This document shows positions 50,248 to 59,422 of a stretch of DNA of 64,000 bases, one piece after another. The notes below the pieces were generated by a model. It searched no databases. It was given only the letters and a program-made list of their open reading frames with translations, and was not told the origin of the DNA. Origin of the DNA: Syntrophales bacterium. GTDB lineage: Bacteria > Desulfobacterota > Syntrophia > Syntrophales > UBA2210. The position numbers and the translations under genes were made by a program. Numbering within the stretch: the stretch's first letter is position 1; every line of letters starts with the position of its first letter. The stretch covers positions 1 through 64,000 of the forward strand of contig JALOBE010000003.1 in the NCBI GenBank assembly GCA_023228425.1. The letters are read 5' to 3'.

Positions 50248-50880
50248 ATGGCAAACAAGAAAGAGAAAAAAGCGAAACAGCTTCGGGCAAAAAAGAGCAG
50301 ACAGAAACGAAGAATGGGAATGCTCGGCATCATCGTGGCCGTATTGGCAGGTTTTCTCATTTTTTTCTTCGTGACTCTCTTTGATTCTCTGTACCCACCC
50401 ACTACAGGTACGGCTACACGTACGGGAACCGTCACGGCACGGCAGGAAAAAGAGCAGGTGACTCTGTTCTTTGCCGATGCCAATGAACGGTTTCTCGTAC
50501 CCGAAGTCCGGTATATGACAAAATCGGACTCGCGCGAAGAGCGGGCGGCCCTCCTTGTAACGGCACTCATCGAAGGGTCCCGTCAGGGCGGCATGAGGAC
50601 CATCCCGACGGAGGCGGAACTGATCAACGTAACCATAGGGGAACGTGACCTCGCCGTCGTTAATTTCAGGAAAACCCTTGTTGACCACCACCCTGGAGGC
50701 AGCGCCAGCGAGATGATGACCATCTATTCCATAAGCAACACCATCGTCAAGAATATCCCTTCCCTGACCGGGGTAATGATCCAGGTTGAGGGAGCGACCC
50801 GGGAAACCCTGAAAGGTCACATGGATATTTCATCTCCCTTAGGAATGAACGACGAACTGATCATTCAAGAACGAAGCTGA
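50248..50880 (+). CDS. GerMN-domain membrane-anchored protein
   Basis: 210 residues. A basic N-terminus (KKEKKAKQLRAKKSRQKRR) is followed by a membrane helix at 23-46, then a GerMN domain (about 68-195: VTLFFADANERFLVPEVRYM, with AALLVTALIEGS and TIYSISNTIVKNIPSLTGVM IQVEG). GerMN domains occur in spore and cell-envelope proteins and probably bind peptidoglycan or proteins. It starts 38 nt after the TPR gene and precedes EF-G. Confidence 0.85.
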   Translation: MANKKEKKAKQLRAKKSRQKRRMGMLGIIVAVLAGFLIFFFVTLFDSLYPPTTGTATRTGTVTARQEKEQVTLFFADANERFLVPEVRYMTKSDSREERAALLVTALIEGSRQGGMRTIPTEAELINVTIGERDLAVVNFRKTLVDHHPGGSASEMMTIYSISNTIVKNIPSLTGVMIQVEGATRETLKGHMDISSPLGMNDELIIQERS

Positions 50881-50941
50881 CGGGAGGAGCTGCGGCGGCC
50901 CTCCTGTCGCCGGACATCCGGAACGCGAAAGGATTATCGCG

Positions 50942-52972
50942 GTGAGTTCGCTGAAACTCTCGAAAATACGCAATATCGGCATTGTGGCCCATATCGACGC
51001 GGGCAAAACAACCGTCACGGAGAGAATTCTGTTTTATACGGGCAAAACCCATAAATTGGGCGAAGTCCATGACGGTGAGGCCGTCATGGACTGGATGCCC
51101 CAGGAACAGGAACGGGGCATCACCATAACCTCGACGGTGACCGCCTGCCCCTGGCGGAACCATGAAATTCATCTCATCGATACGCCGGGACACGTGGATT
51201 TTACCATAGAGGTGGAACGCTCCCTGCGGGTTCTCGACGGCGCCGTGGTAGTGTTTTGCGCCGTCGGCGGCGTGGAATCCCAGTCGGAAACCGTATGGCA
51301 CCAGGCCGACAAGTACGGCGTTCCGAAAATCGCCTTCATCAACAAGCTTGACCGGCCGGGAGCCGATTATTTTCAGACCATCAATACCATGAACGATCGA
51401 TTCGCGTCGACGGCCATACCCGTCCAGATCCCCTGCTTTGACGAAGGAACCTTTCAGGGCATCATCGACCTCATCGGACGGCGATACCTGACCTGGAATG
51501 ATGAATCCATGGGCGTCACCTGTGACGTTTCGGATATTCCACGGCGACACAGAGAAGCGGCTGAAACATACCGGGAAACAATGATCGAGGCCCTTGCTGA
51601 ATCGGACGATGAGATGGCCGAAAAATATATTGAAGGAGAGGACATAGGGGAAAAGGATATTCTGAGCGCTCTGAGGCGGACCACCCTCGCCCTGAAAACG
51701 GTCCCCGTTTTCTGTGGATCCGCCCTTCGCAACAAGGGAATCCAACCCTTACTTGACGGAATCGTTGATTATCTGCCGTCGCCTGAAGAGGTTCGCCCCG
51801 TGTCGGGCATCAACCCCCACACGGGCGAACGGGAAGTGCGGGACATCAAAATAAAGGCCCCGCTCACGGCGCTTGCCTTCAAGGTGATGACCGACGAAGG
51901 AAGAAAGATTACCTATCTGCGCATTTACTCGGGGCGTATCACATCCGGCTCCGAAGTATACAACGCGAACCGGCAGAAAAGGGAGCGGGTCGCCAGGCTG
52001 ATCAAGATGCACGCGAACAAGCGTGAACGGGTGGACCATGCCGTGGCGGGGGATATTGTTGTTGCCATCGGCCTGAAAGACACGGTCACAGGGGACACGC
52101 TCTGCGATGAATCCAGCCCTGTTCTCCTTGAAAGCATGGAGTTTTATGAACCCGTTATTTCCCAGGCCATCGAGGCGAAAACTCCCGACGACCAGTCCCG
52201 CCTGTCTCTGGCCCTGGAAAAGCTGACCACGGAAGACCCGACACTTACGGTCAAGTTTGATGAAGAAACTGCCCAGACCGTTATATCCGGTATGGGGGAA
52301 CTGCATCTGGAAATCATTATCGACCGTCTGGTGAGAGAATTCAATACCAGCGTCAATGTCGGGAAACCTCGCGTAGTCTACCGTGAAACCATAGAAACCG
52401 AGGTCGAATCGGAAGAAGTGTTCGACAAGAAACTGGGCGAAAAGAAACACTATGGTCATGTGACCCTGAAGCTGGAACCCAATACCCGAGGCGCGGGCAT
52501 TGCCATTATTGATGAAACCGAGATGACCGCCGTCACCTCAGCGTTTCACCCTATCATCGAGCAGAGTATCCGTGACACTTCCCTGAGCGGTCCCATAGCC
52601 GGCTATCCCGTTGTCGATGTTATCGTCAGGATACAGCGTATCGGCTATCGCGAGGGAGAATCCTCGGAACTGGGGTACCAGGTAGCAACCTCCACGGCCT
52701 TTCGGAACGGTCTTGCCCGGGCGAACCCCGTACTCCTGGAACCGATCATGATCGTCGACATCCTGAGCCCCGCCGAGTTCATGGGTGAGATCATAGGAAA
52801 CATTAATTCGAGAAACGGTGAAGTGGTGAGTATAACGCAAAAAATTCCCGTCAGTGAAATTCGCGCGAAAGTTCCCCTTAAGCACCTGTTCGGCTATTCC
52901 ACAGACCTGCGCTCTCTGACCCAGGGACGGGCCGTGTTTTCAACGCACTTTTCCCGGTACGACAAACAATGA
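50942..52972 (+). CDS. fusA: Translation elongation factor G (paralogue-type)
   Basis: 676 residues. GTPase motifs: G1 AHIDAGKTT at 16-24, G2 QERGITITS, G3 DTPGHVD, G4 NKLD. Domains II-V follow (PLTALAFKVMTDEGRKITYL, GMGELHLEIIIDRL, ISEVRAK-like VSEIRAKVPL). It translocates tRNA and mRNA on the ribosome. It is not beside rpsL, rpsG or tuf, so this is possibly a second EF-G copy (EF-G2 type) with a more special role. GTG at 50942 follows AAAGGATTATCGCG. Confidence 0.93.
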   Translation: MSSLKLSKIRNIGIVAHIDAGKTTVTERILFYTGKTHKLGEVHDGEAVMDWMPQEQERGITITSTVTACPWRNHEIHLIDTPGHVDFTIEVERSLRVLDGAVVVFCAVGGVESQSETVWHQADKYGVPKIAFINKLDRPGADYFQTINTMNDRFASTAIPVQIPCFDEGTFQGIIDLIGRRYLTWNDESMGVTCDVSDIPRRHREAAETYRETMIEALAESDDEMAEKYIEGEDIGEKDILSALRRTTLALKTVPVFCGSALRNKGIQPLLDGIVDYLPSPEEVRPVSGINPHTGEREVRDIKIKAPLTALAFKVMTDEGRKITYLRIYSGRITSGSEVYNANRQKRERVARLIKMHANKRERVDHAVAGDIVVAIGLKDTVTGDTLCDESSPVLLESMEFYEPVISQAIEAKTPDDQSRLSLALEKLTTEDPTLTVKFDEETAQTVISGMGELHLEIIIDRLVREFNTSVNVGKPRVVYRETIETEVESEEVFDKKLGEKKHYGHVTLKLEPNTRGAGIAIIDETEMTAVTSAFHPIIEQSIRDTSLSGPIAGYPVVDVIVRIQRIGYREGESSELGYQVATSTAFRNGLARANPVLLEPIMIVDILSPAEFMGEIIGNINSRNGEVVSITQKIPVSEIRAKVPLKHLFGYSTDLRSLTQGRAVFSTHFSRYDKQ

Positions 52973-53249
52973 CGATCTCACAGGAGGTCGAAGAACCGCT
53001 CCAATCCCTTATGCCATGTAAGGATTTTAGCCCCCGCAAAATCAGAAACACTCCCATTGTTTCATCCTGCCCGTACCGTTAGTATTCCACCATAAGTTAT
53101 AGGGGTGTTCTCTTACAACAGCAGCATTACTACCAACAGATACTTACACCTGCCGGTGGGCGGTTTTCGGTTCCCTCCTTTCCCCCCACCGGCACCCCCT
53201 GAACCTGACGGGCGGACGGCAAGGCAGAACGCCCGCAGCTCATATAACG
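52973..53249. other. Intergenic region after fusA
   Basis: No gene seen. It holds GC-rich short inverted repeats (CACCGGCACC / GGTGGGCGG) and ends in the terminator at 53250. The frame overlapping on the plus strand from 53105 has no motif and lies over a transposase remnant on the other strand. Confidence 0.4.
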
Positions 53250-53296
53250 GAAGGAAGGTTTCATCATGGCGTCGAAACCTTCCTTCTTTCTTTTGT
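53250..53296 (+). terminator. Intrinsic terminator, plus strand
   Basis: GAAGGAAGGTTTC (53250-53262) pairs over 13 bases with GAAACCTTCCTTC (53274-53286), followed by TTTCTTTTGTG. It probably ends the operon finishing with EF-G, though 280 bp downstream. Confidence 0.7.
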
Positions 53297-53304
53297 GTTT
53301 CACC

Positions 53305-53616
53305 CCCCGTAGTCGAACCGCTCCGGTTCCTGTGGTCCTGCCGGAAGCGGCGCACGTTTCCCGAATCAACCGGCGCGGCGTCTCGTCCATGCATACCACA
53401 GGAAAAACGGCGTTGTAAGGACGTCGAGAACCCGCTCCATCGCCGTGACAAAAGTGCCGTTTCCCTCCGGCGGAATTACCCGGCAGACTTTCTTCCAGGG
53501 ATTGATCTCGTTTTTTTAAAACACGTCGGATCGTCTCGTGTGAAACACTGTCGATGGACCGGAGCTCCACAACACGATCGGCCGGCAGGCGAAGCGACCG
53601 GCGAGCGAAGCCCCGG
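53305..53616 (-). pseudogene. Decayed IS630-family transposase fragment
   Basis: Minus-strand reading in shifting frames recovers the IS630 pattern: RSLRLPADRVVELRSIDSVS HETIRRVLK, then after one frame change NEINPWKKVCRVIPPEGNGT FVTAMERVLDV, then FPVVCMDETPRRLIRET (DDE motif start) and PERFDYG. At least three frameshifts, one in an A7-8 run near 53512, and missing N and C termini show that it is dead. No terminal repeats found. Confidence 0.75.
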
Positions 53617-53708
53617 GACGGCTTGCCGGGAAGATCGGACCTCCGGATAAAACGGAATGCACATTAAAAATAGTTGCATCTTTTCCCCGGCACGGGAAGC
53701 ATAAAAAA

Positions 53709-53733
53709 GGGCGCTCCTTTTGGGGGAACGCCC
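53709..53733 (-). terminator. Terminator after hppA (bidirectional)
   Basis: On the minus strand GGGCGTTCC / GGAGCGCCC form nine pairs (one G-U) followed by TTTTTTATG; on the plus strand TTTTTG follows. It lies 27 nt after the hppA stop. Confidence 0.85.
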
Positions 53734-53759
53734 TTTTTGTTTAAAAAGGTTATGTGAAA

Positions 53760-56198
53760 TTATTCTCCCAGTTTATCACTGGCGATCCTCATGCTGTAGA
53801 AAGAACGGTAGATGAAGACCAGAGCAACCACAAAGAAGCAGACTGCCAGGCCGACTCTCACGTTGGCGTTGGGCATGGTGACCGCAATTTCCACGGCCAG
53901 AAGGCCAAACAGCGTCGCGAACTTGATGATCGGGTTCAGAGAAACCGACGAGGTGTCCTTGTAGGGATCGCCGACGGTGTCGCCCACAACGGCTGCTTCA
54001 TGCAGCGGGGTGTTTTTCATCTTCAGATCGACTTCAACAATCTTCTTGGCGTTGTCCCAGCAACCGCCGGCATTGGCCATGAAGATCGCCTGGAACAGAC
54101 CGAAGAAGGCGATGCCGATCAGATAACCGATAAAGTAGTAGGGGTTGAAGAACGACAGGGCCAGTGTCATGAAAAAGATCACGATGAAGATGTTGATCAT
54201 CCCCTTCTGCGCATACTGCGTGCAGATCTGAACAACTTTCTTGGAATCCTCAATGGAGGCTTCCTCTTTATCGAGGTTGATATTCTTTTTAATGAACACG
54301 ACGGCCTGATAGGCGCCGGTGGTCACCGCCTGAATGGACGCACCGGTGAACCAGTAAATGACCGCACCACCGGTGATCAGGCCCAGAATGATCTCGGGCT
54401 GCACCAGCGACAGGCTTGCAACAATGTTACCGAACAGATTCTCGAGCAAAATGATGATGCCGAATACCATCGTGGTGGCTCCGACAACCGCCGTGCCGAT
54501 GAGCACCGGTTTGGCTGTCGCCTTGAAGGTATTGCCCGCACCGTCGGCGGACTCGAGGAAGTGCTTCGCAGTTTCAAAATCAGGCGCAATCCCGTATTCT
54601 TTTTTGACGACATCTCTTACGTCCGGACGGCTTTCGATCAGCGACAATTCATAAATGGACTGTGCGTTGTCGGACACCGGACCAAAGCTGTCCACTGCGA
54701 TAGTCACAGGCCCCATGCCCAGGAAACCGAAAGCCACCAGACCGAAGGCGAAGATCGGCGCGGCGAATTTAAAGATTTCAGGCATAATAGCCAGAATGGC
54801 TGCATGCTGGGACACCATGTAAGAGATGAACATCAGGGACATGATCACCATTCCGATCCAGAAAGCCGAGAAGTTACCGGCAACCAGACCCGACAGGATG
54901 TTGAGCGAAGGACCACCCTGACGGGAGGCGTTGACTGTTTCCTCGCAGTGACGCGACGAAGTGCTGGTGAAGATTTTGGTGAATTCAGGAATCAGCGCGC
55001 CTGCAATGGTGCCGCAGCTGATGATGATAGCCAGCGCCCACCACAGCCCGCTGTACTCAACAGGCAGGTCGCCCAGCAGGCAATAGCTGGCGATAAAGGT
55101 AACCGTGATGGAAACGATCGAGGTGATCCAGACCAGATTGGTCAACGGCTGCTCGAAGTCGAATTCTTTCTTGTCGCCGAATGCGGCCGAACTGATGCCG
55201 TGGTTGATGAAGTAGGAGGCCAGGGATGTGAGGATCATCAATATTCTCATGGCAAAAATCCAGATGATCAGTTTTCCGCCCATTTCAGGCGTGGAGGCTA
55301 ACGCCAACGAGAGAAAAACGATCAAGGCAACGCCGGTTACTCCGTAAGTTTCAAAACCGTCCGCCGAGGGGCCGACGCTGTCACCCGCGTTGTCACCCAC
55401 ACAGTCAGCGATAACACCGGGGTTTTTGGGATCGTCTTCCGGAAGATGGAAAACGATTTTCATCAGGTCGGAACCAATGTCGGCAATTTTCGTAAAGATA
55501 CCGCCGCAGATACGGAGCACGGAAGCGCCCAGTGATTCACCGATCGCGAAACCGATGAAACAGGCTCCGGCGAGATCCGGCGGAATATATGCCAGGATAA
55601 GGAGCATCACGAAAAGCTCAACGCTGACCAGAAGAAGGCCGACGCTCATACCGGAACGCAGACAGATGTTGACGATGCTGAGGGGATTGCCGGACAGAGA
55701 CGAAAAAGCGGCGCGGGAATTGGCCACCGTGTTGATCCGGATTCCAAACCAGGCCACGCCGTAGGAACCGAGAATACCGACAACCGAAGCGAGCAGGATG
55801 ATGAGGACCCGACCCATGGACTGATCGGCCAGCCAGCCGAAGTAATAAATCATGCAGATCGCGATGAGAACCCACAAAGCAGTAAGGAACTTGCCTTGCT
55901 GGAAAAGATAGGTCTTGCAGGTTTCCCAAATCGTCTGGGAAACGTCGAGCATCGCATTGTGCGCCGGCAGGTTCTTGGTCTGAGCATACTGCAGGACACC
56001 GAAGCCCATACCGATCAGAGAAATGATGATGCCGACGTTCAGAATCGTCATCCCTCCGAGAGCGCCGCCCATGAAGGAAACCTCGGCAAGATTAGGCAAC
56101 TGGATATTGACTTCAGCAGCCCAAGCGGCGCCGGCAGACAGCAGCACGATTAAACCGCTCAGTAAAAATGTCCAAACGCTTTTCTTGCTTTCAAACAT
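53760..56198 (-). CDS. hppA: Membrane-bound proton-translocating pyrophosphatase
   Basis: 812 residues, longer than the usual 660-700. Some sixteen hydrophobic segments. Substrate motifs: GSDLMKIVFHLPEDDPKNPG VIADCVGDNAGDSVG, with GFETYGVTGVAL, and C-terminal VVGDTVGDPYKDTSSVSLNP. In GAGNTFKATAKP a lysine takes the place of the alanine of potassium-dependent enzymes, suggesting a potassium-independent pump. It couples PPi hydrolysis to proton (or sodium) export, useful to energy-limited syntrophs. A signal-like N-terminal helix and an extra loop (STSSRHCEETVNASRQGG region near 415) account for the length. RBS GAGGAGGACTAGTTTA. Confidence 0.95.
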   Translation of the reverse strand: MFESKKSVWTFLLSGLIVLLSAGAAWAAEVNIQLPNLAEVSFMGGALGGMTILNVGIIISLIGMGFGVLQYAQTKNLPAHNAMLDVSQTIWETCKTYLFQQGKFLTALWVLIAICMIYYFGWLADQSMGRVLIILLASVVGILGSYGVAWFGIRINTVANSRAAFSSLSGNPLSIVNICLRSGMSVGLLLVSVELFVMLLILAYIPPDLAGACFIGFAIGESLGASVLRICGGIFTKIADIGSDLMKIVFHLPEDDPKNPGVIADCVGDNAGDSVGPSADGFETYGVTGVALIVFLSLALASTPEMGGKLIIWIFAMRILMILTSLASYFINHGISSAAFGDKKEFDFEQPLTNLVWITSIVSITVTFIASYCLLGDLPVEYSGLWWALAIIISCGTIAGALIPEFTKIFTSTSSRHCEETVNASRQGGPSLNILSGLVAGNFSAFWIGMVIMSLMFISYMVSQHAAILAIMPEIFKFAAPIFAFGLVAFGFLGMGPVTIAVDSFGPVSDNAQSIYELSLIESRPDVRDVVKKEYGIAPDFETAKHFLESADGAGNTFKATAKPVLIGTAVVGATTMVFGIIILLENLFGNIVASLSLVQPEIILGLITGGAVIYWFTGASIQAVTTGAYQAVVFIKKNINLDKEEASIEDSKKVVQICTQYAQKGMINIFIVIFFMTLALSFFNPYYFIGYLIGIAFFGLFQAIFMANAGGCWDNAKKIVEVDLKMKNTPLHEAAVVGDTVGDPYKDTSSVSLNPIIKFATLFGLLAVEIAVTMPNANVRVGLAVCFFVVALVFIYRSFYSMRIASDKLGE

Positions 56199-56305
56199 TA
56201 AACTAGTCCTCCTCTTTTCGAAGATTGATATTTTTTGTCTGGTACTTGCCTGTGGCTTTCTGCAGACCGTTCAAAACGATTTCAGCGCTCGCATCGGCCG
56301 CCCGC

Positions 56306-56512
56306 TCAATGACTTTCGGAAGGCTCCAACACATAACCCTCTATTCGGGATTTGTCAACTGGTTTGCCAATACCCGGTCTCACCTGCATAAAACCGGAAG
56401 TTCCCAAGTTAGACTCGATAGATGCCGGCCCTTTATGACCGGCAGTTCCCCCGCCCGCCTTCATCCTGATGGAATCAAAAGGCAGGCCAGGATCATCGTG
56501 AATAACAGGGAA
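56306..56512 (-). pseudogene. Partial duplicate of pth
   Basis: About 65 codons resemble the middle-to-C-terminal part of the intact pth at 57069: VIHDDPGLPFDSIRMKAGGG TAGHKGPASIE versus VIHDDLDLPFGDIRIKEGGG DGGHKGLISII, then GTSGFMQVRPGIGKPV versus GSSGFVRVRCGIGRPV. The start and catalytic N-terminus (GNPG) are absent, so it is inactive. It sits between hppA and an IS200 remnant; 56513-56811 upstream has nothing I recognise. Confidence 0.75.
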
Positions 56513-56811
56513 ACCATATGTTGAATATTCCCCTATACGAGGGCAGATAAAAGCCTTTTGCTTTATTGTGCAGTCGATATTGTTCGAGTAGGCCGGATCA
56601 AGGAGTGATGCCGTATGGAGGGACCTTCGCATAATCGGTCGGCAGGCATGCCAGGGCTCTTTTCTTATGAACGAATCGTCATTAAAAGCAGAGCCGGGCT
56701 CGATAAATCCCCCAAGATTATCGTGCTCCCCAAAAAAGTAATACTCTCCAGGATAAGTATGAGACCCGATGAGTACGTCATTGATCTGGGGAGTGGCAGG
56801 GAGTAGAACTA

Positions 56812-57035
56812 TCCAGTCAAAATCCGAAAACGGTACTTCGGAACTCAAACAATATGATACTGACAATGACATATCGTATGTGATACCTTGTGAAATCCGC
56901 TCACTGCTTCCTCCTCATCGCCAAGATGTTGCGGTAACAACTCGGCATGAGGATAGCAGTGGGCGACCTTAGAGACCATACCCATACGGGACCGGCTTAG
57001 CCGATCCCTCTTACCCCACCCATAGGGCGGGGGTT
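56812..57035 (-). pseudogene. IS200/IS605-type transposase fragment with left-end hairpin
   Basis: After GAGGAGGAAGCA a GTG at 56904 begins a frame with VSHTICHCQYHIV, then TGA at 56847-56845 in the place of the Trp of the usual HIVWVPKYRF, and VPKYRFRILTG before a TAG. This is the TnpA N-terminus (His-x-His region lost downstream). CCCCGCCC/GGGTGGGG (57032-57014) is the subterminal hairpin typical of these elements. Dead fragment. Confidence 0.72.
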
Positions 57036-57068
57036 TCTGCTTCGATCTAAAAATTCCATAATCCTCGA

Positions 57069-57659
57069 TCATATCCCCTGATCTGAAGTTTTTTGACCTC
57101 TCACATTGAACTCGTTCATTGCCCTCTGTGTTCCTGAACCGATGACAGCCTGTACCGCCTGGGAACCCCTATCCTTTATGCGCGGCAGTTCTTTCATCTC
57201 TTCGTCATTCAGTTTTCCGAGCACATAGGATTCGGTCATCTCTTTCATGACCGGCCTGCCGATACCGCATCGAACCCGGACAAATCCGGAACTGCCGAGA
57301 TAATCGATTATGGATATCAGTCCCTTGTGCCCTCCGTCACCTCCTCCCTCCTTGATCCTGATGTCTCCGAAAGGAAGATCCAGATCATCGTGAATGACGA
57401 TGATATCCGGCGTGTCAATCTTGAAATAACGAACCAGCTTCTCCACGGCGCGCCCGCTGAGATTCATGTAGGTATCGGGGCGGGCAAGCATGACCGGCCG
57501 TGTGGCCACGTACCCCGAGGCGTACCGGGCCTCATGCCCTCGCCGCGAAAGGGGTAATGACAGTGATTCCGCCAGTCCCTCCAGTACGACAGCGCCCAGG
57601 TTATGCCGTGTCAGGGCATAGGCGGACCCCGGATTTCCCAAACCAACGACCAGGATCAC
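57069..57659 (-). CDS. pth: Peptidyl-tRNA hydrolase
   Basis: 196 residues. Catalytic region VVGLGNPGSAYALTRHNLGA (Asn and His), MLARPDTYMNLSG, VIHDDLDLPFGDIRIKEGGG and GHKGLISI. It frees tRNA from peptidyl-tRNA dropped off ribosomes. Gene order prs-rplY-pth is common in this group; it starts 9 nt after rplY. A partial copy of this gene lies 560 bp downstream. Confidence 0.97.
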   Translation of the reverse strand: MILVVGLGNPGSAYALTRHNLGAVVLEGLAESLSLPLSRRGHEARYASGYVATRPVMLARPDTYMNLSGRAVEKLVRYFKIDTPDIIVIHDDLDLPFGDIRIKEGGGDGGHKGLISIIDYLGSSGFVRVRCGIGRPVMKEMTESYVLGKLNDEEMKELPRIKDRGSQAVQAVIGSGTQRAMNEFNVRGQKTSDQGI

Positions 57660-57668
57660 CGGTCTGCC

Positions 57669-58331
57669 TCACCGGATATTCGGCTGCGACTCTTCGCTTT
57701 CCTCTCTCTCGGCCTCATCATCAGAAACTTCTTCGGCAATCTCTTCCTCGAGTTCAGTGACTCTCACGGCGGCGACCGTCACAAGCGCCACATCCTCTCC
57801 GTCAAGCACGGTTACTCCCTCCGCCAGAGAGATATCGCCGACCTTGAGAGTATCACCGATCACAAGACCGCTGATATCGAGTTCTATGACGTCCGGCAGG
57901 GAACCGGGGAGCCCGGAAACCTTCACTTCCCTCTTCAATTCACGGATCTCCCCTCCATCTTCAATACCAAGGGGATGTCCCACCAGGTGAACGGGCAGAT
58001 CGACCGTCAGTTCACGATCCATCTTGATCTCGTAAAAATCGGCATGCACCAGGCTCCTCTTCAGCGTATCCACTTGGAATCCCTTGACAACGGCAAGTTT
58101 TGAGGATACCTCCCCCGCGTCATCTTTCACCTTCAGCTTCACGAAGGTCCCTTCAGGCTTGTCGCTGCCGAGCTTTTTCAAAAAATCCGCGGCATTCAGG
58201 GAAAGAGGCAAGGAATCAATGCCGAATCCGTAGAAAACAGCGGGGATCCGGCCCTCTCCCCTCAATTTTCGGGCTGCCTGCTTGCCCGTGTCTGCTCTGG
58301 TGGTTACCTCCACCTCGATTGTTTTCATCAT
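57669..58331 (-). CDS. rplY: Ribosomal protein L25/general stress protein Ctc
   Basis: 220 residues, the long TL5/Ctc form. N-terminal L25 domain 1-95 (VEVTTRADTGKQAARKLRGE GRIPAVFYGFG), which binds 5S rRNA, and a C-terminal beta domain ending in an acidic tail rich in Glu. 6 nt after prs and 9 nt before pth. Confidence 0.95.
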   Translation of the reverse strand: MMKTIEVEVTTRADTGKQAARKLRGEGRIPAVFYGFGIDSLPLSLNAADFLKKLGSDKPEGTFVKLKVKDDAGEVSSKLAVVKGFQVDTLKRSLVHADFYEIKMDRELTVDLPVHLVGHPLGIEDGGEIRELKREVKVSGLPGSLPDVIELDISGLVIGDTLKVGDISLAEGVTVLDGEDVALVTVAAVRVTELEEEIAEEVSDDEAEREESEESQPNIR

Positions 58332-58337
58332 TGTCTC

Positions 58338-59282
58338 CTATGCGAATAAAGAACTGACTGACTCGTGGTAATAGATCCGCTTGATGGCCTCGCTGATCAA
58401 CCCCGATACGGTGAGGACCCTGATCCGGTCGCAGGCACGGGCCTTCTCATGAAGCGCGATGGTGTCGGTTACTATAACCTCCCGGATTTGTGACGCCTGA
58501 ATCCTGTCGATGGCCGGCCCGGAAAGAACGGGATGGGTGCTGCAGGCGACGACTTCAGAGGCCCCCTCTGCCAGCAGGGCTTCAGCGGCCTGAACCATCG
58601 TTCCCGCCGTGTCTATCATGTCGTCGATGATGATGGCACGCCTCCCTTTCACGTCGCCCACTATGTTCATTACTTCCGACTCGTTCGGAGAATCCCTCCG
58701 CTTGTCCACGATGGCCAGGGGGGTCTGGTCAAAGCGTCGGGCCAGTGCCCGCGCCCTCGCAACACCGCCCGTGTCGGGCGACACCACTACGTTGTTATCG
58801 GGATAGGCTACCTTGAGATACTCCAGGAGAATGTTCATGGCATAGAGGTTGTCCACGGGAATATTGAAAAATCCCTGTATCTGGCCGGCGTGGAGGTCCA
58901 CGGAAAGGATGCGGTTCGCACCGGCAGCCGTGAGAAGATCAGCCACCAGCTTCGCCGTAATGGGGGCCCGGGGCGCGGCCTTGCGGTCCTGGCGGGCATA
59001 TCCGTAATAGGGGATAACCACCGTCAAACGATCCGCCGAGGCCCGTTTCAGGGCGTCAATGATGACCAGGAGCTCCATAAGGTACAGGTTGACGGGGTTG
59101 CTCGTCGACTGTATTACAAAAACATCCATGCCTCTTACATTCTCACTGATCTCCACCCGGGTCTCGCCGTCACTGAAAGTGGACACATTGGCCTTGCCCA
59201 TGGCGATACCGAGCTTCTCACAGATGGCCTGTGACAGCTCGAGGCTTGAATTACCTGAAAAAACCCTCATCCTTTCGAGCAT
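58338..59282 (-). CDS. prs: Ribose-phosphate pyrophosphokinase
   Basis: 314 residues. VFSGNSSLELSQAICEKLG at the start, YYGYARQDRKAAPRAPITAK (ATP-binding flexible loop), VVSPDTGGVARARALA, the PRPP loop AIIIDDMIDTAGTMVQAAEA and SGPAIDRI. It makes PRPP from ribose 5-phosphate. A tRNA-Gln gene lies 19 bp upstream on the same strand and may share its promoter. Confidence 0.97.
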   Translation of the reverse strand: MLERMRVFSGNSSLELSQAICEKLGIAMGKANVSTFSDGETRVEISENVRGMDVFVIQSTSNPVNLYLMELLVIIDALKRASADRLTVVIPYYGYARQDRKAAPRAPITAKLVADLLTAAGANRILSVDLHAGQIQGFFNIPVDNLYAMNILLEYLKVAYPDNNVVVSPDTGGVARARALARRFDQTPLAIVDKRRDSPNESEVMNIVGDVKGRRAIIIDDMIDTAGTMVQAAEALLAEGASEVVACSTHPVLSGPAIDRIQASQIREVIVTDTIALHEKARACDRIRVLTVSGLISEAIKRIYYHESVSSLFA

Positions 59283-59301
59283 AGTCGTTCTCTTTTCCTT
59301 A

Positions 59302-59376
59302 TGGCTGGGGCGGGAGGATTCGAACCTCCGAATGCAGGAACCAAAATCCTGTGTCTTACCGCTTGACGACGCCCCA
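59302..59376 (-). tRNA. tRNA-Gln (anticodon TTG)
   Basis: 75 nt with CCA encoded. On the minus strand: acceptor TGGGGCG/CGCCCCA, D-arm GTCAAGCGGTAAGAC, anticodon stem CAGGA/TCCTG with loop TTTTGGT giving anticodon TTG, and T-arm GGAGGTTCGAATCCTCC. Bases 59376 to 59302. Reads glutamine codons CAA and CAG. Confidence 0.97.
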
Positions 59377-59422
59377 ACAGGCGTAGTGTTAACCTCTGAG
59401 GGCCGGATTTATTCCCGCTCTC

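Noticed and set aside
53105..53650. 181-codon frame on the plus strand
   Set aside because: Overlaps the terminator and the IS630 remnant on the other strand; product looks random.
53754..55301. 515-codon open frame on the plus strand
   Set aside because: It lies fully antisense to hppA, has no ribosome-binding site and its product is a low-complexity His/Gln/Asp-rich string, typical of a shadow of a GC-rich membrane protein gene.
56812..56904. In-frame TGA in the IS200 fragment as another selenocysteine codon
   Set aside because: It replaces the conserved Trp of HIVWVPKYR (TGG to TGA) and the frame ends at TAG soon after; it is a decayed gene.
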